Of a stretch of 64,000 nt of DNA, positions 35,010-45,757 are shown in pieces. How positions within the stretch are numbered: the stretch's first letter is position 1; each line of letters begins with the position of its first letter. The notes beneath the pieces were generated by a model that searched no databases, had not been told where the DNA came from, and saw only the letters and a program-made list of their open reading frames with translations. Origin of the DNA: Cylindrodendrum hubeiense (taxonomy: Eukaryota > Ascomycota > Sordariomycetes > Hypocreales > Nectriaceae); the NCBI GenBank assembly GCA_014621425.1, contig JAANBB010000031.1:124001-188000 (forward strand), in the 5' to 3' direction. A program made the position numbers and the translations under genes.

Positions 35010-36204
35010 GACAGACAATAGAGATGTGGATGGTAGGATAGGGTTTCTTTGGCATAAATATCTGTATGATAGACGAATGGCGAGAACTGCATACGATGTA
35101 ATTTAGTCAATATTCTGATAACAGACAGCATTCACGATATTGTTGATTATCTTGAACTTAATGCGACAGACCTAGAGGGATCATGATGCTATCGCTTTAT
35201 CATTTACTCACGTTGCATAACGACGTACCGAAACCAAGTTGTCGAATGAGCACAGCACACATGAACTAAGCATCAGGATGCTTATGCCCAACAACATTAG
35301 TGTAATTTACGTAGTATTACCTAACTGGTATGTTGGTCGGTCGCAACGGCGAAGCTGTGGCTGTTTAATGACAGCACTACACGAGGGACCCTGGTCAAGC
35401 ATTCATGAGGCGTACATTAACGAGCTGTTGCCGGCATATTTCTGTTTCATCTTCAATACCTACTGCCCCGCATGTCCATAATCACGGGGAAGGTGTAGGG
35501 GACGTTGTCTAGTCTGCCGTGGGATGTGTAGAGCCAACATGGTGGAGATGCAGAACGGGAATCGGGCTTGTTCACTCCACCGACGCCCGGGAAACGCGTA
35601 TTTGAATAGGCGTTCAAGTAAGAAAAAAAGCTCAGAAACTTGCTTTGAAAGATAAATATATCTAGAGCTGTATCTAACTCTACTTTGACGCCTAGTTTTG
35701 AAGTTGTGGTGATGGGAATAGTTCTCGGCATGGAGCGACGAGCCGGCGCCCGCCCCTCAACACCAAGGACCGACATCCGCCCAGGTCTGAGCTTCCTCAT
35801 AATGCATCCGGAAGCCGTAATCGTGTTCCCCGCGAATCACTAGCCTGCCGATGGCCCGGCCACTCGACCGTGGCGACGTCCCGGACAACAAAGCCATACG
35901 ACAGGGTCCGACTCGTATCAACCATTCCTGCTCCGACACCTGGGGTATATGCGGGTAGTTTCATGTGCGTGGTGATATTTCGAGCCGAGGATCGTCATCG
36001 CACCGGCATATGTACAAGGCTCTCCCTTGTTGCGGGGACTGGAAGTTGAGCAGTGTTGGTAAGGTGTAAATACGGAGAATGAGGGATGTGTTGTATTGAC
36101 AAGGCATGTGACTGTTCTGTCTTGTCCAGAGATTTAAATATAAGAGCAGACCCGGCCCTATTCTATGAACTAGATCATGAAGATATCATACTACCTATAC
36201 TACA
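35010..36204. other. Intergenic, no supported gene
   Basis: Minus-strand ORFs at 35453-35800 and 35757-35939 lack domains and overlap each other out of frame. The last 150 bp are AT-rich promoter sequence of the next gene. Confidence 0.4.
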
Positions 36205-37179
36205 ATGTCGCAGATGCAAACACCCGAAGAGAAGCACCCGGAGCTCTTCCGGCCGGACCTCAACATCGATCGCCGGCAGTGCAAGCGAACAGTTCCAATG
36301 CAAGTCCTTGCTCTGGGCATGTCCCGTACTGGTACATCCTGTAAGCCGACAGCTCTTCCCATCTCGCGCGGACTTGGCCTAACACTTCCAGCAATGCAGC
36401 GAGCCCTCATGATACTCGGCTACAACGATGTCTACCACGGATTTGCCTTGTTCTCCAACATCTGCGAAACCGAGTACTGGATGGAGGGCTTCAAGGCCAA
36501 GTATGAACCTCAGCCCGGTCAACAGCCCTTCGGCCGCGAACAGTTCGACCACCTCCTCGGCCACTGCAGAGCTATTTACGATTATCCCGCCAACGTCTTC
36601 GGTCCAGAGCTCGTCGAAGCGTACCCCGACTCCAAGGTCGTCCTTGTAGAGCGCGACGTGGACGCCTGGTATAAGAGCTTCGACGAGAGTGTCATCGACG
36701 TGCTGCATAACCCCATCTGGCGCTTTCTTGCCGCCATCGGTGCCCGGTACGTCACCGAGGTGAATGCCCTGACCACCATGTGGGTAAAGCACATCTTCCG
36801 CGCGACAACCAAAGAGGAGCTGCAGGCGAATGCGCGGGACGGATACCGCAGACACTACCAGACGATCAGGGAGGCGACGCCACCGGAGCGGCTGCTTGAG
36901 TACAACTTGAAGGATGGGTGGGAGCCGCTGTGCAAGTTCCTGGACAAGCCGGTGCCTAACGTGCCGTTCCCGCACATCAATGACAAGGAGTCGTTCCATG
37001 AGAAGTTGACGATTATCATGCAGAGAGGGGCGAAGGTGTTTGTGCGGAGACTGTCATATGTCGCATTTCCGGGGCTCATTGCGACGACTGCGTATTTCTT
37101 GATGAAGGGTGGGTGGGTAAGGGAGTTGTTTTCATCGTCAAACATAGCTGGATTGCGAATGTTCAGTCTCAGTAGCTGA
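36205..37179 (+). CDS. Sulfotransferase-like P-loop protein with C-terminal anchor
   Basis: A 51-nt intron (36341-36391) keeps the reading frame open if unspliced; splicing gives 307 residues and the family motif LGMSRTGTSSMQRAL, which is the PAPS-binding P-loop of the fungal sulfotransferase-like family (Pfam Sulfotransfer_4). Other marks are ILGYNDVYHGF, the strand SKVVLVERDVDAWYKSF (equivalent of the 3'-phosphate-binding segment) and the helix WEPLCKFLDKPVPNVPFPHIND. A hydrophobic C-terminal segment (FPGLIATTAYFLMKGGWV) suggests membrane anchoring. Many fungal genomes carry many copies, often mis-annotated as NAD-dependent epimerases; substrates are unknown. Retention of the in-frame intron would insert 17 residues into the P-loop and should inactivate it. 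Confidence 0.8.
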   Translation: MSQMQTPEEKHPELFRPDLNIDRRQCKRTVPMQVLALGMSRTGTSCKPTALPISRGLGLTLPAMQRALMILGYNDVYHGFALFSNICETEYWMEGFKAKYEPQPGQQPFGREQFDHLLGHCRAIYDYPANVFGPELVEAYPDSKVVLVERDVDAWYKSFDESVIDVLHNPIWRFLAAIGARYVTEVNALTTMWVKHIFRATTKEELQANARDGYRRHYQTIREATPPERLLEYNLKDGWEPLCKFLDKPVPNVPFPHINDKESFHEKLTIIMQRGAKVFVRRLSYVAFPGLIATTAYFLMKGGWVRELFSSSNIAGLRMFSLSS

Positions 37180-37268
37180 AGTTTTACTTCTCAATAAAAG
37201 CATTAGAATGGGTATCGGGTGGAATAAATAGAGGATCCGAGAGAAATGTATCCAGGAACATTTGTGCA

Positions 37269-38690
37269 TCAATAGTGTCTCCCCCGTCCCCTGTAGGGAC
37301 GATCTCCTCGATACCCTCCGTATGGTCCGCCACGTCGATGATCTCCTCGGTCTCTATGGCCTTGGCCGTGATATCCTCCTCCTCCCCTGTGGCCGCCTTC
37401 ATGCTGAGGAGGCGGAGGAATCGGCTCCTCGACCTCGATCTCGTACTCTTCAAACTCCTCCTGGAAATGTTCCCTAACTGTTTCTTGTTCCTTCCGCGCG
37501 CTCTCGGGGTCAAATACAAATCGCATGGTTCCGTCCTGCCCGCGCGCCGTCCGTCGTCCCGATGCATCTCCGGGCACGTATGATGTCGTAGTAGGCGAGG
37601 TTGCCGACGCGGGGGTGGAAGGCTGAGGTTCCTCTGCTTCGCATTTGGGGCAGTGGAACAAGTATCGAGGCTCAAAGGCCTTTTCGAGGTCATTGTTGAG
37701 TCGGATTTTGATGTCGATGATCTTATTGAGATCGAACTGTGACCCCAGCTTGGTTGACTTGTAATGCTGAGCGTACAGGTCCAGGATATCAAGCATGGTT
37801 TCCATGACAGCGCCACGGTGATACTGCGGTCGTTTCGCTGCGAATTCGTGGACCTTTTCCACGTGCTCTTCCCGCATCAAGGCCGTAAGCTCCACGATGG
37901 CCATGACCATGGAGAAGGTTGTCCGCTTTATGGGAACAAAGGTCTTGTACATGTCGATGCACATAGCATAGGCAGTCGCGAAGAACTCTTTGCCACCTTC
38001 TTTTCCTAGGATATTGCGAACAACCTTGACGAGCAACTTCTGAGGGTACCGAGTACGGAAGTCGAAACCGATTGTTTCGAGGATGAGACGCTCGAGACAA
38101 ATGATGATTTTGCCTGGCGATTCGAAGATCTGTGATGGTCAGCATCCAGTAGCAGTAGACCAGCTCAGGACTCATACCTTATCATCGGGTGTCGTCGGCT
38201 TCTCCGGGTTTTTGACATTGTATGCGGCCGCAAGAATTTCCTTAGACTTCTTGATCGTATCTTCCACCTTGCATGCCACAAACAGAGAAGCCAGAGCGGC
38301 GTCTTGGTAGTTGTACTCGGCGTCGCGGAAGTTGAGTCGAAACTTGTGAAAATACGTGCAGGCGGTATCGAACGACCGGACAGGCCTGGATTTCATCAGC
38401 ACTAGTCGCAGATGGATTATGCCGGAGGAAGGACTGGAGAAATATCCCCTCCGAGCGCCGGGAACTCACAGTTGTAGGTACTCTCGCACATTCTCGATCA
38501 GTTGCACGCCCCCCAGACGGTAGCTATCCTGTCGCGCGGGGTCGCAACCGTTGTCCTTGAGCATGCGCCGAAGCTTTAACTCGGTGGTATATTGATTCGA
38601 GCTGGAGATGAAGCCTGGATGAGGCCCAACCTTGGCAGTGGTGTCGCCATTGGTCGCGGCTGGAGGTCGATCTGAGTTTGAAGGTATCAT
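37269..38690 (-). CDS. CTK2: Cyclin, CTD kinase subunit beta (Ctk2-like)
   Basis: Three exons (38470-38690, 38178-38385, 37269-38129) give 429 residues. The N-terminal cyclin box contains YRLGGVQLIENVREYLQLPVRSFDTACTYFHKFR (read in pieces), then DAALASLFVACKVEDT and ILETIGFDFRTRYPQ. The spacing matches C-type cyclins of the transcription kinases; I judge it nearest to the Ctk2/CTD kinase-I beta subunit, with Bur2/cyclin K as alternative. It would pair with a CDK (Ctk1-like) to phosphorylate Ser2 of the RNA polymerase II C-terminal domain in the nucleus. A low-complexity region follows, and the last 45 residues are Arg/Gly-rich (GGYRGDRPYRGRGRHY), an RGG tail suited to RNA binding. Its 3' end faces the 3' end of the sulfotransferase-like gene, 90 bp away. 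Confidence 0.82.
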
Positions 38691-39544
38691 CTTCGTTTTG
38701 GCTGATGGGATTTTGCGCCGTTCGAGCGGTTGAGGGCTGCCCGACTCGTATGTCGGCTGCCTTTGATGGCGATCGGTCTCTCAAGACAATCCCCTCGAAT
38801 GTTTCGGCAACTGGAACTTGTTTTCTCGGCGTGCCGGCTCAGTGCGGTCGAGGCGAATCGTGATCGTAAGGGCGCGAGAGAGGCGCGGGGAAGGCTGCAA
38901 TGGCTGGAGCTCGGTGGGTGGTTCTTTCGGGGTCTTTTTTCCGCTATAAATGCTCCGCACAGATCAAGCTGAATTTGTCTGGTCCTGAGAAAGCTCTTGT
39001 CGTCGTACAGGCTTCGTGGCGGGTTGTGTGTCTGGGTTCAAAGCTGGTCGAGGTTTGGAGAAGCTCACGTTGCGACAAGGCTGAGGCGCTGGCTGAGGCA
39101 CACACTGTGGCGTTAAAAAATCTCTAGCCACACCTTGCAAGGCCAATCCGGATTCCTTCCATCCTCACAACGACCAGGGACCTTAAATTGCCAGGAATAT
39201 CAGAACCTTAAATTTTTATTTTAACCAATGTCAACTTCATTGAGGAAGGCAACTATTAACTCTCTGTATTTTTTAAAAAAATAAAATAAAAAAAATATGC
39301 CCCCTTCATCCTACGTGAAGCCAACGTCAAAGCTGTCTAATTTCGTGAGAATATTACCCTCTGACCGGGTTTGTACAGTTGGGAAACCCGCTCGCTCATT
39401 GCCATAATACTTTTCAACTCAACTTATTTTAAACTACGGTAGAGATACACGTCTGAAGTAATTGTTGCTCCAGTATAACCCACTAGGACCCTAGCCTGGT
39501 ATACAGAACTTGTAGTGGACAAGATAGGTGCGGACAGACTAAAA
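38691..39544. other. Intergenic; AT-rich tract
   Basis: The promoter of the cyclin gene on the left. A T/A homopolymer-like stretch lies at about 39264-39299. The region marks the change from housekeeping genes to the presumed cluster. No gene seen. Confidence 0.45.
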
Positions 39545-41268
39545 TTAGCGGAAGCCATTATGCAAAGCCTGGCCGAGAAGGCCAGTAGTAGAGCGGAAGA
39601 GCTGAGGAAGGGTTTCTCTGAGCGATGTGACCTGCTGGCCGCGCATCAACATTCGGATACCAAACACCGCAGCCGCCGGTAACCCCACGAAGTTCACCAG
39701 GGAAAACAGTAACAGATCCAAATTCTGAGCCTTCCACCATGGCATGCGCATATCGGCAGTCTGCAGATGCATTGGTCGTTCAACTCGCAGCTCCGAGTCA
39801 TACATGACCTCCTCGATCAGGCCGGCGGCGAGATGCTTTCTTCGGGAAGCGGTACGCGCAATATTCTCCATACGCTCGACATTGCGCGTGAAAGATTCGT
39901 TCGTTTCTTCGTTCAATAGAGTAGCCAGGTGAGTGGCGACTTCTTCTGCCGTAAATGTGTTTTTCTCGAGCTGCAAGCCCACGCCTGCTTGCTCCATTCG
40001 AACCCCATTAGCTAGTTGATCGAACACAAACCCCAGTACTATCACAGGTATTCCATGGAACACAGCCTCGTTTGCTGAGGAGCCTCCAGCGTGAGTTATG
40101 AAGACTCTGGAGTGCGGATGGTCCAGTATCGCGCGCTGCGGTGCGAATCTGGGGACTAAGAACTCCGGCACGGCCCCGTCGATCAATTCACGCAAGGTGA
40201 ATGAACTTCCATTTCCTCGGTGGACTATTTGCCCAGGATCCAATCTGTCAACATTGGCCTTGTTCAAAGCCCAGACCACGCCGTTCACAGTGCCTGCATC
40301 AAGTGCTCAAACCAACCCGGCCAGTAACTTTTGGAAAGCTGGCTTGGGCAGCACAATGTTGGTGCCGAGGGCGACATACACAGTTCGATTGTGAGCCTCC
40401 AGCAAACTAGCGTGACGCTCATCGAGGCCGGGATACTCATCTGCTAAGATAGGTCCCACAGCGGCCACCAGTGGTGGCAGGTCTTTGGGAGTCTCGAGAC
40501 CAAAGAATGAGTTGACGAGCACGAGATGGTGTGGCCTGGGTCCGCCAGGTAACATAGGATACTTGGCGCCATTCTGCCGGCGGAGATTGGTGAACCATCC
40601 CATCCAAGAAACAAAGTGAGGCACCGCCCAAACAACAGCCAACTCATTGCGCAGTCGTGACCAGAGCGATGCATGCTCCGAGGTCAAAGTCACGTCGACT
40701 TGGAATCCTGGCTGTCCTGGAATATATGGTGCTGGCGCAAGAAGGTACGGCATCTGTGGCCAGACTAGTGCGATAGGGATGTCGAGTTCAAGCATCATGT
40801 CTTTGGTCAGAGCCTCGGCGAAGAAGTCGGCGAGGATAAAATCAGGCCGTGATTTGGGATCGAGGCAGAGCTCTTTCATCCGCTTATACGTCGCGGGCCA
40901 GAAAGAGTCCCAGAGGTACTTGGACTTCCACATACGGGAGCTTCCAAGGGCTTCCTCTACCTTCAAATCCACCATGCGCTCCCAATGCTCACGGAACTGC
41001 TCTTCCGTTGGGCCAGGCCCAAGGCTGTAGACAGTCTTGATAAAGCCATAGTTCTTTGTCCAGATCTCCTGTCCGTCATGGGTGGCGAACTGAATCGTAT
41101 GTCCCCGATCAGCAAGGACTCGACAGATGTCCAACACAGGTGCTAAGAGGAACTTGAGTCATTGATATGTTTGGCGTTGACGCTTGGTTGATGTTACATA
41201 CCCGCGTGTGTAAAGCCGCCCGACGTCACCAGCGCCAAAATCGTCCTTTTTGGAGTGTCTGGGCTCAT
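39545..41268 (-). pseudogene. UDP-glycosyltransferase (GT1), interrupted by in-frame TGA
   Basis: Two exons (41202-41268, 39545-41142) form a 554-codon frame of a family-1 glycosyltransferase, except that codon 301 is TGA (40307-40309). Before it: LALVTSGGFTHAAPVLDICR (nucleotide-sugar N-lobe start) and LPGGPRPHHLVLVNSFFGLE. After it, in the same frame: NGVVWALNKANVDR, then the sugar-nucleotide (PSPG-like) region with FAPQRAILDHPHSRVFITHAGG and GIPVIVLGFVFDQ, and a C-terminal membrane helix (LLLFSLVNFVGLPAAAVFG). The family transfers sugar from UDP-sugar to small hydrophobic acceptors. No intron of realistic length removes the stop (the only GT..AG around it is 23 nt). A C-to-T change of CGA or a G-to-T change of GAG would explain it. 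It may be a recent nonsense mutation or a base error in the assembly. It is divergent from the permease gene and belongs to the presumed PKS cluster. Confidence 0.8.
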
Positions 41269-41883
41269 TGTGGGCCTGGAATAGGAAACATGCTTAAGCT
41301 TGGGAAATCAATGGTTTACTTTACGAGGGCGCTGTGCTATGTAATACTACCCTTCGGGTCCTACCGGCTGCGACACTTTGGTCGTACGAGGACTCATGGT
41401 CCCATGATCAAGGTCGCAGGGGAATTAAGCGCAATAACCGCATAATTGCGTGTCGTATGGACTGTACCCACCCGTAGGATTCTTGTTGGGAATAAAAGCC
41501 CAGAGTTGATGCTCGGCGGGTTCCGCAAAGCCCGTACAGCCGAAGCAGCAAATCAGAGCTAATATGGACCAACCAGGTTTTAGAAAGTCGCAGCAACCAC
41601 TAATTGGGCTTACACGTCAGATAGCCGAGTTCAACTATGGATATTCCATGAAAGATCAAGGGGCTGCTTACCAGGAGTTCAGTCAATTCTCGAATGATGT
41701 TCAAAGGGAATGGATTACCCTGGAAATTTCCCACATGTAGCAGCAAGTTTAATCTATAAATGCAGCTGCGTGGAGAACTCATGAGCTTTTCCATTCTATC
41801 GGAATCGTCTCCCAAGAATTGATGAACCCAATTTTTATTACGGCACAGCCCATTACCCCCCTCCCCAAGCCAAGATACATGCA
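41269..41883. promoter_or_regulatory. Divergent promoter, glycosyltransferase/permease
   Basis: The 615 bp between the two start codons should hold both promoters. One TCGGAAT element lies at 41799-41805, 79 bp before the permease ATG; the same heptamer is repeated four times upstream of the acyltransferase. That co-regulation is implied by this is inference. Confidence 0.4.
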
Positions 41884-43806
41884 ATGGCATCGAGGACATC
41901 CAGTTCCGACAGGCTTTCCGAGCCTAAATTTCGGAAGAAGTTCAACTTTTGGACCGCTCTGGGTATTGCGATATGTTCCTCCGGATCTGTGCGTCCCTCT
42001 TAGATTTTCTCATGTACTACCATACGACACTCCGCTGACATAGATGTGGGACAGTGGGAAGGATGGGTTACATCTCTCGCTCAGGGCATGACCGGCGGTG
42101 GTTCCGTCGGCTTGCTCTGGGGCTGGGTATTCGTATCCGCCGGTATTCTCATGCTTGCAGCTTCCCTAGCGGAGTACGCCAGGTAACTATGCGCTTCGTT
42201 CACTGTCTCGCCTAAATTTTACTAATAGAGTCATTCAAGTATGTGGCCTTCATCTGGCGGTCAGTATGTATGGGCGGGAAATCTCAGCCCAAAGAAGTAT
42301 GCTAGAATTACTGTAAGACGATGAAACCAACGAGGCTTCTCATTTATTATGTTTCTCCTCTATCCTTCTATTACTACGTAACAAAACTAATGTTATATTA
42401 GAGATGGTTCACCGCCTGGTTCAGCATTGTTGGCCTGTGGCTTGGATCTCTATCCGCCGGTATGTCTGTCGCAGTCCAAGCTCAGGCATACGCGGCTGTC
42501 GCATCGAACTACTCACCAGTGACATGGCATAATTTCCTGGTATGCCATTCAACGACTGGACACACTCCAGCATTTCCACTGACAAGATATTCGAGATTAA
42601 CGTTGGGGTTTTGGCCTGCTGGCTCGTCATGTACATCTTCTCAAATCATCTTTTACATTGGATGAACCAGTTGAGTACGTCTTACCGGTCTAAACTGGAA
42701 TTGATCTCTGGCCAATTTTGACACCGAAAAGGATTTGATTTGATTTACTTTACTAAATTCTACCCTAGTTCTTGGAGTCCATTTCATCGGTTACGTGTTG
42801 GTAATTGGAATTTTGACAGGCACTACGAAGGAAAAGCACGACGCAAAATATGTCTTTACTAATTTTCAAAACCTCACTGGCTGGGATAGTGACTTCGTAT
42901 CCTGGTCTGTCAGTCTGCTCTCATCGCTCTACGCCTTCTTTTCTCTCGATACCCCTTGTCACTATGCGGAAGAGATACCAAATGCTGCCGTGGTCGTGCC
43001 ACGTGCTAGTAAGTCGTCCTAGCTTTGAATGATTTGTCCAGTCTAACAGCTTCTTAGTGATATTACAGGCTCTCTGCAGCGCTATTACCACCTTCCCCCT
43101 GATAATTGCCGTCTTATTCTGTATTGGTGACGCCGCCTCAGTCTTGGCGTCTCCCATCGGAACTATGAGTCCATTGACCCAAATCACTATCAACAGCACC
43201 GGCAATGTCGGCGTCTCGGTCTTCCTCAGCGCATTAGTCACTTGTACAGGCTTTGTATCAGGATTTGATTTATGGGGCGCTGCCGCTCGATCGCTATGGT
43301 CTTTGGCGCGTGATGGTGCTTTGCCAGAATTCCTTGGCCGCTTGCACCCCCGATGGAACGTCCCGATCAATGCGAACCTGGTGCTTGTTCCTCCTTCGCT
43401 CATTATATACATGATATATATCTGGAACACAACTGCATTTTACGGTATTATGGCCGGTGTACTTGTTGCGTTCCAGCTATCTTACCTGATTCCAGTCGGG
43501 CTAGACTTGTTCTACGCGCGGCAACATTTGGGACTGGTTAGAGGCGCCTTCAGTATGGGCCGCTGGGGCAGAATTGTGAACTTAATTGCATTTCTCTTCG
43601 CGGGATACATGATTGTTTTCATGTCGTTCCCAGTTTACTACCCTGTTACGGCTGCAAATATGTAAGTTTCAACGTCTTCTAAATGGAACCCACTAATTAT
43701 GGATAGGAACTACGCTCCGCTCATCATCGGCTCTGTTATTATATTCTCTAGCCTTGGGTGGCTCTTCCACGGCTCGAAGACTTACCTGGAGCCTAGAGAA
43801 ACTTAA
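41884..43806 (+). CDS. APC-superfamily amino acid/choline-type permease
   Basis: Eight exons (41884-41988, 42055-42182, 42240-42312, 42402-42539, 42587-42674, 42769-43008, 43058-43661, 43707-43806) give 491 residues with consistent phases. The first hydrophobic block contains FWTALGIAICSSGSWEGW and GMTGGGSVGLLWGWVF. Next comes ASLAEYASMWPSSGGQYVWAG, the conserved APC motif (SxxPxxGGxYxW) around helix 3. Later blocks are CTGFVSGFDLWGAAARSLWSLARDGALPEFL and a string of hydrophobic helices to the C-terminus. It resembles fungal Uga4/Hnm1-type carriers (GABA, choline or other small amines), about 11-12 helices in the plasma membrane or vacuole. Between glycosyltransferase and acyltransferase, it could carry a precursor or product of the cluster, but such permeases are also common outside clusters. 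All eight exons appear intact. Confidence 0.85.
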
Positions 43807-44057
43807 ACATCGAGGAATTCACGTCAAAATTGCACATGTTATCTTTTCCTGGTCGCTGTGATGGTATCTCTGGGATTATTGAGCTGGCTTTGTTATTATG
43901 GAAGGTGAACATCAATGAAAGTCTAGGGTACCCTCTACACCTAAATAGTTTTACGCACATCCGGAATAGCGCGCTAGCATAATCTCAAATGTGGAATTGC
44001 ACCTATACTTGAACTCTGCTCTGATAACTTGAATGATAGACTAACTCCCGAAGGATA

Positions 44058-45502
44058 TCACGAAAGAAACATAGCATACCTCCCAAACTCTTCGTCTTCC
44101 AACAACTTCGCCATCTCATCGTCAAATAAGCTAAAAACGATCTCTATTCCTCCGTGGCTCTTCGGTGGCATCACAAAACAAATGCGCTCTTGTTTGTTGA
44201 AGCCAGACATTAGAGGCCGCGCAGTCTCAGGTTTCCCGCCATTGGCAAACACATGGTCGCCGAAGCTCACGGTATGAGCTGGTAACATGAGCAGCGATGA
44301 AATCATCAAGTTTGCACCATCAATTGGATGAGTTCGCAGGTCAAAGACCGTGTAATCCGGCATGGTCTTGATGAGAGTATAGGCATCGAGCATGACGGCG
44401 GGACTGACGCTGCTGAACTTTTCGCGAATGGCCTGACCTACGTCGATAATACTGGTGTCCGATGAGGTCAACGTTGACAAAGGAAGGGTCACTCGGTTGA
44501 CCAAGACAATGCTGCCCAAATAGGTGGGTGGTAAGGAGTAATCAGGCCTGCCGTCGATGGGCACATCCAAAATAGCCCTCGTATTTTCAGGGAATTTGTG
44601 AACAGCTGCCTGAGCTTTCATTAGACTGCGCCAGAGAAAACCGCACATAATGTCATTCCCCGATACTCGGTCAGTCCCCGGCTGGTGCACATACTCCTTC
44701 TTAAGAGCTGTGAAGCGTGATGAAGGGATATAGAAAATGCTGGTTTTCATGACTCGCTCCGCACTCCCGTCGCTATTTGATTGGGAACCCTGTTCTGGAG
44801 ACGGCTTCATGCCAGTTCCCGGGGGTGGGAGGCTGAGTAACTGCCATGTGGCGGGGTCTATCTCAGACGGTGATTTGTGAATTGCCTCCTTATCCCAGAT
44901 CCGATCCAGAAGCTCTCGGTCGGAGCTTTCAGATGGCAGAGTCAGAATCGGATTATCCGAAGTAGCAACGTTACGGCAGTTTTCAGCCCACAAGTTGAAA
45001 ATGTTAAGAACTGCCGTGCCGTCGCAAGCCGAGTGCATTGAGGCACAGGCCAGAAGACAAGCCCCCGGGATGAAATTCGCCTGGGCCACAAAGACATCTG
45101 CACCGACGCTAATATCGGGGAAGAAAGGAAAGGGAAGCAAGACGTCATCGTCAACGGCATTCGCTGGGAAACCGGCTGCCTTGAGTTCCGAGTAGTCCAG
45201 ACTTGGGTCGAGCTCGTTGAAAGTGAGCTGATGTGGCCTGGGCCGTCAATATCAACTGGGCTATGTCGGATCTCCAGCTGTCCAGGTCTCCAGCCTGGAG
45301 CATCCTCAGCCTGCCAAGTCACCTTGCCACTCAGCCAGGGTAGTTGCGCAAAGGTCTTGTGCAGACCATGCTGGAGGGCGGCAAATGCGACAGGGGCATC
45401 AATTCCTGGTTTCAAGGGTAGGTAGAAAACGAACCCGGTGTATTGGCGAGGTGGAAGGTGGTCCAGGGGACCAAGAGTCGTATGCATAATACTGGGGCCC
45501 AT
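44058..45502 (-). pseudogene. BAHD-like fungal acyltransferase with a frame break
   Basis: The gene reads as an acyl-CoA-dependent transferase of the trichothecene-acetyltransferase type (Pfam Transferase). It is in two frames: 45502 to about 45243 (MGPSIMHTTLGPLDHLPP, later WQAEDAPGWRPGQLEIRH) and about 45240 to 44058 (QLTFNELDPSLDYSELKAAG onward). A net gain of one base (or loss of two) in the GC-rich stretch near 45238 would join them into about 480 residues. The active-site motif HSACDG (HxxxDG) is intact, followed by the second conserved region VSFGDHVFANGGKPETAR, where the usual DFGWG-like motif is altered. It would acylate a hydroxyl group of a secondary metabolite. A 29-nt intron (GTTGAT to CATCAG) would also restore the frame but is shorter than any other intron here. 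It is divergent from the PKS. Confidence 0.75.
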
Positions 45503-45515
45503 GACTGTGATGTCC

Positions 45516-45580
45516 TCGGAATGACTGTAATGATCTCGGAATGGCTGGGATGCTCGGAATGGCTGCAAGAATATCGGAAT
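45516..45580. repeat. Four phased TCGGAAT elements
   Basis: TCGGAAT occurs at 45516-45522, 45536-45542, 45554-45560 and 45574-45580, with spacings of 20, 18 and 20 bp. Surrounding bases are also repeated (CTCGGAATGGCTG in two copies, CTCGGAATGACTG in one). The array lies 14-78 bp upstream of the acyltransferase ATG that I chose. If translation started at 45568 instead, most of it would be coding. Confidence 0.8.
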
Positions 45581-45726
45581 AACTCAGGTAAAGGCCTCCG
45601 GAAAAAGCAGCTCCATTATAAATGGTATCCGTTCTAGGACGCCTTTTTGTTGAGAGTTAAGCCAAGCCCTACAGGGCTGAGAATCCTTCCGGTATGCATG
45701 GGCTGACCATCATATATCGTCTGATC

Positions 45727-45757
45727 GACAGGGACCGTCTTATTGACAGGGACCGTC
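45727..45757. repeat. Two direct copies of GACAGGGACCGTC
   Basis: Exact 13-bp copies at 45727-45739 and 45745-45757, an 18-bp period. Each holds a GGNCC core. They lie about 360-390 bp upstream of the PKS start codon. Confidence 0.8.

Noticed and set aside
40280..40310. An intron removing the TGA from the glycosyltransferase
   Set aside because: The only GT-AG pair around it spans 23 nt, far below the smallest intron of the window (about 48 nt), and would delete conserved sequence.
45220..45262. A 29-nt intron repairing the acyltransferase frame
   Set aside because: It keeps phase, but the length and the GTTGAT donor are unlike other introns here; a base indel is simpler.
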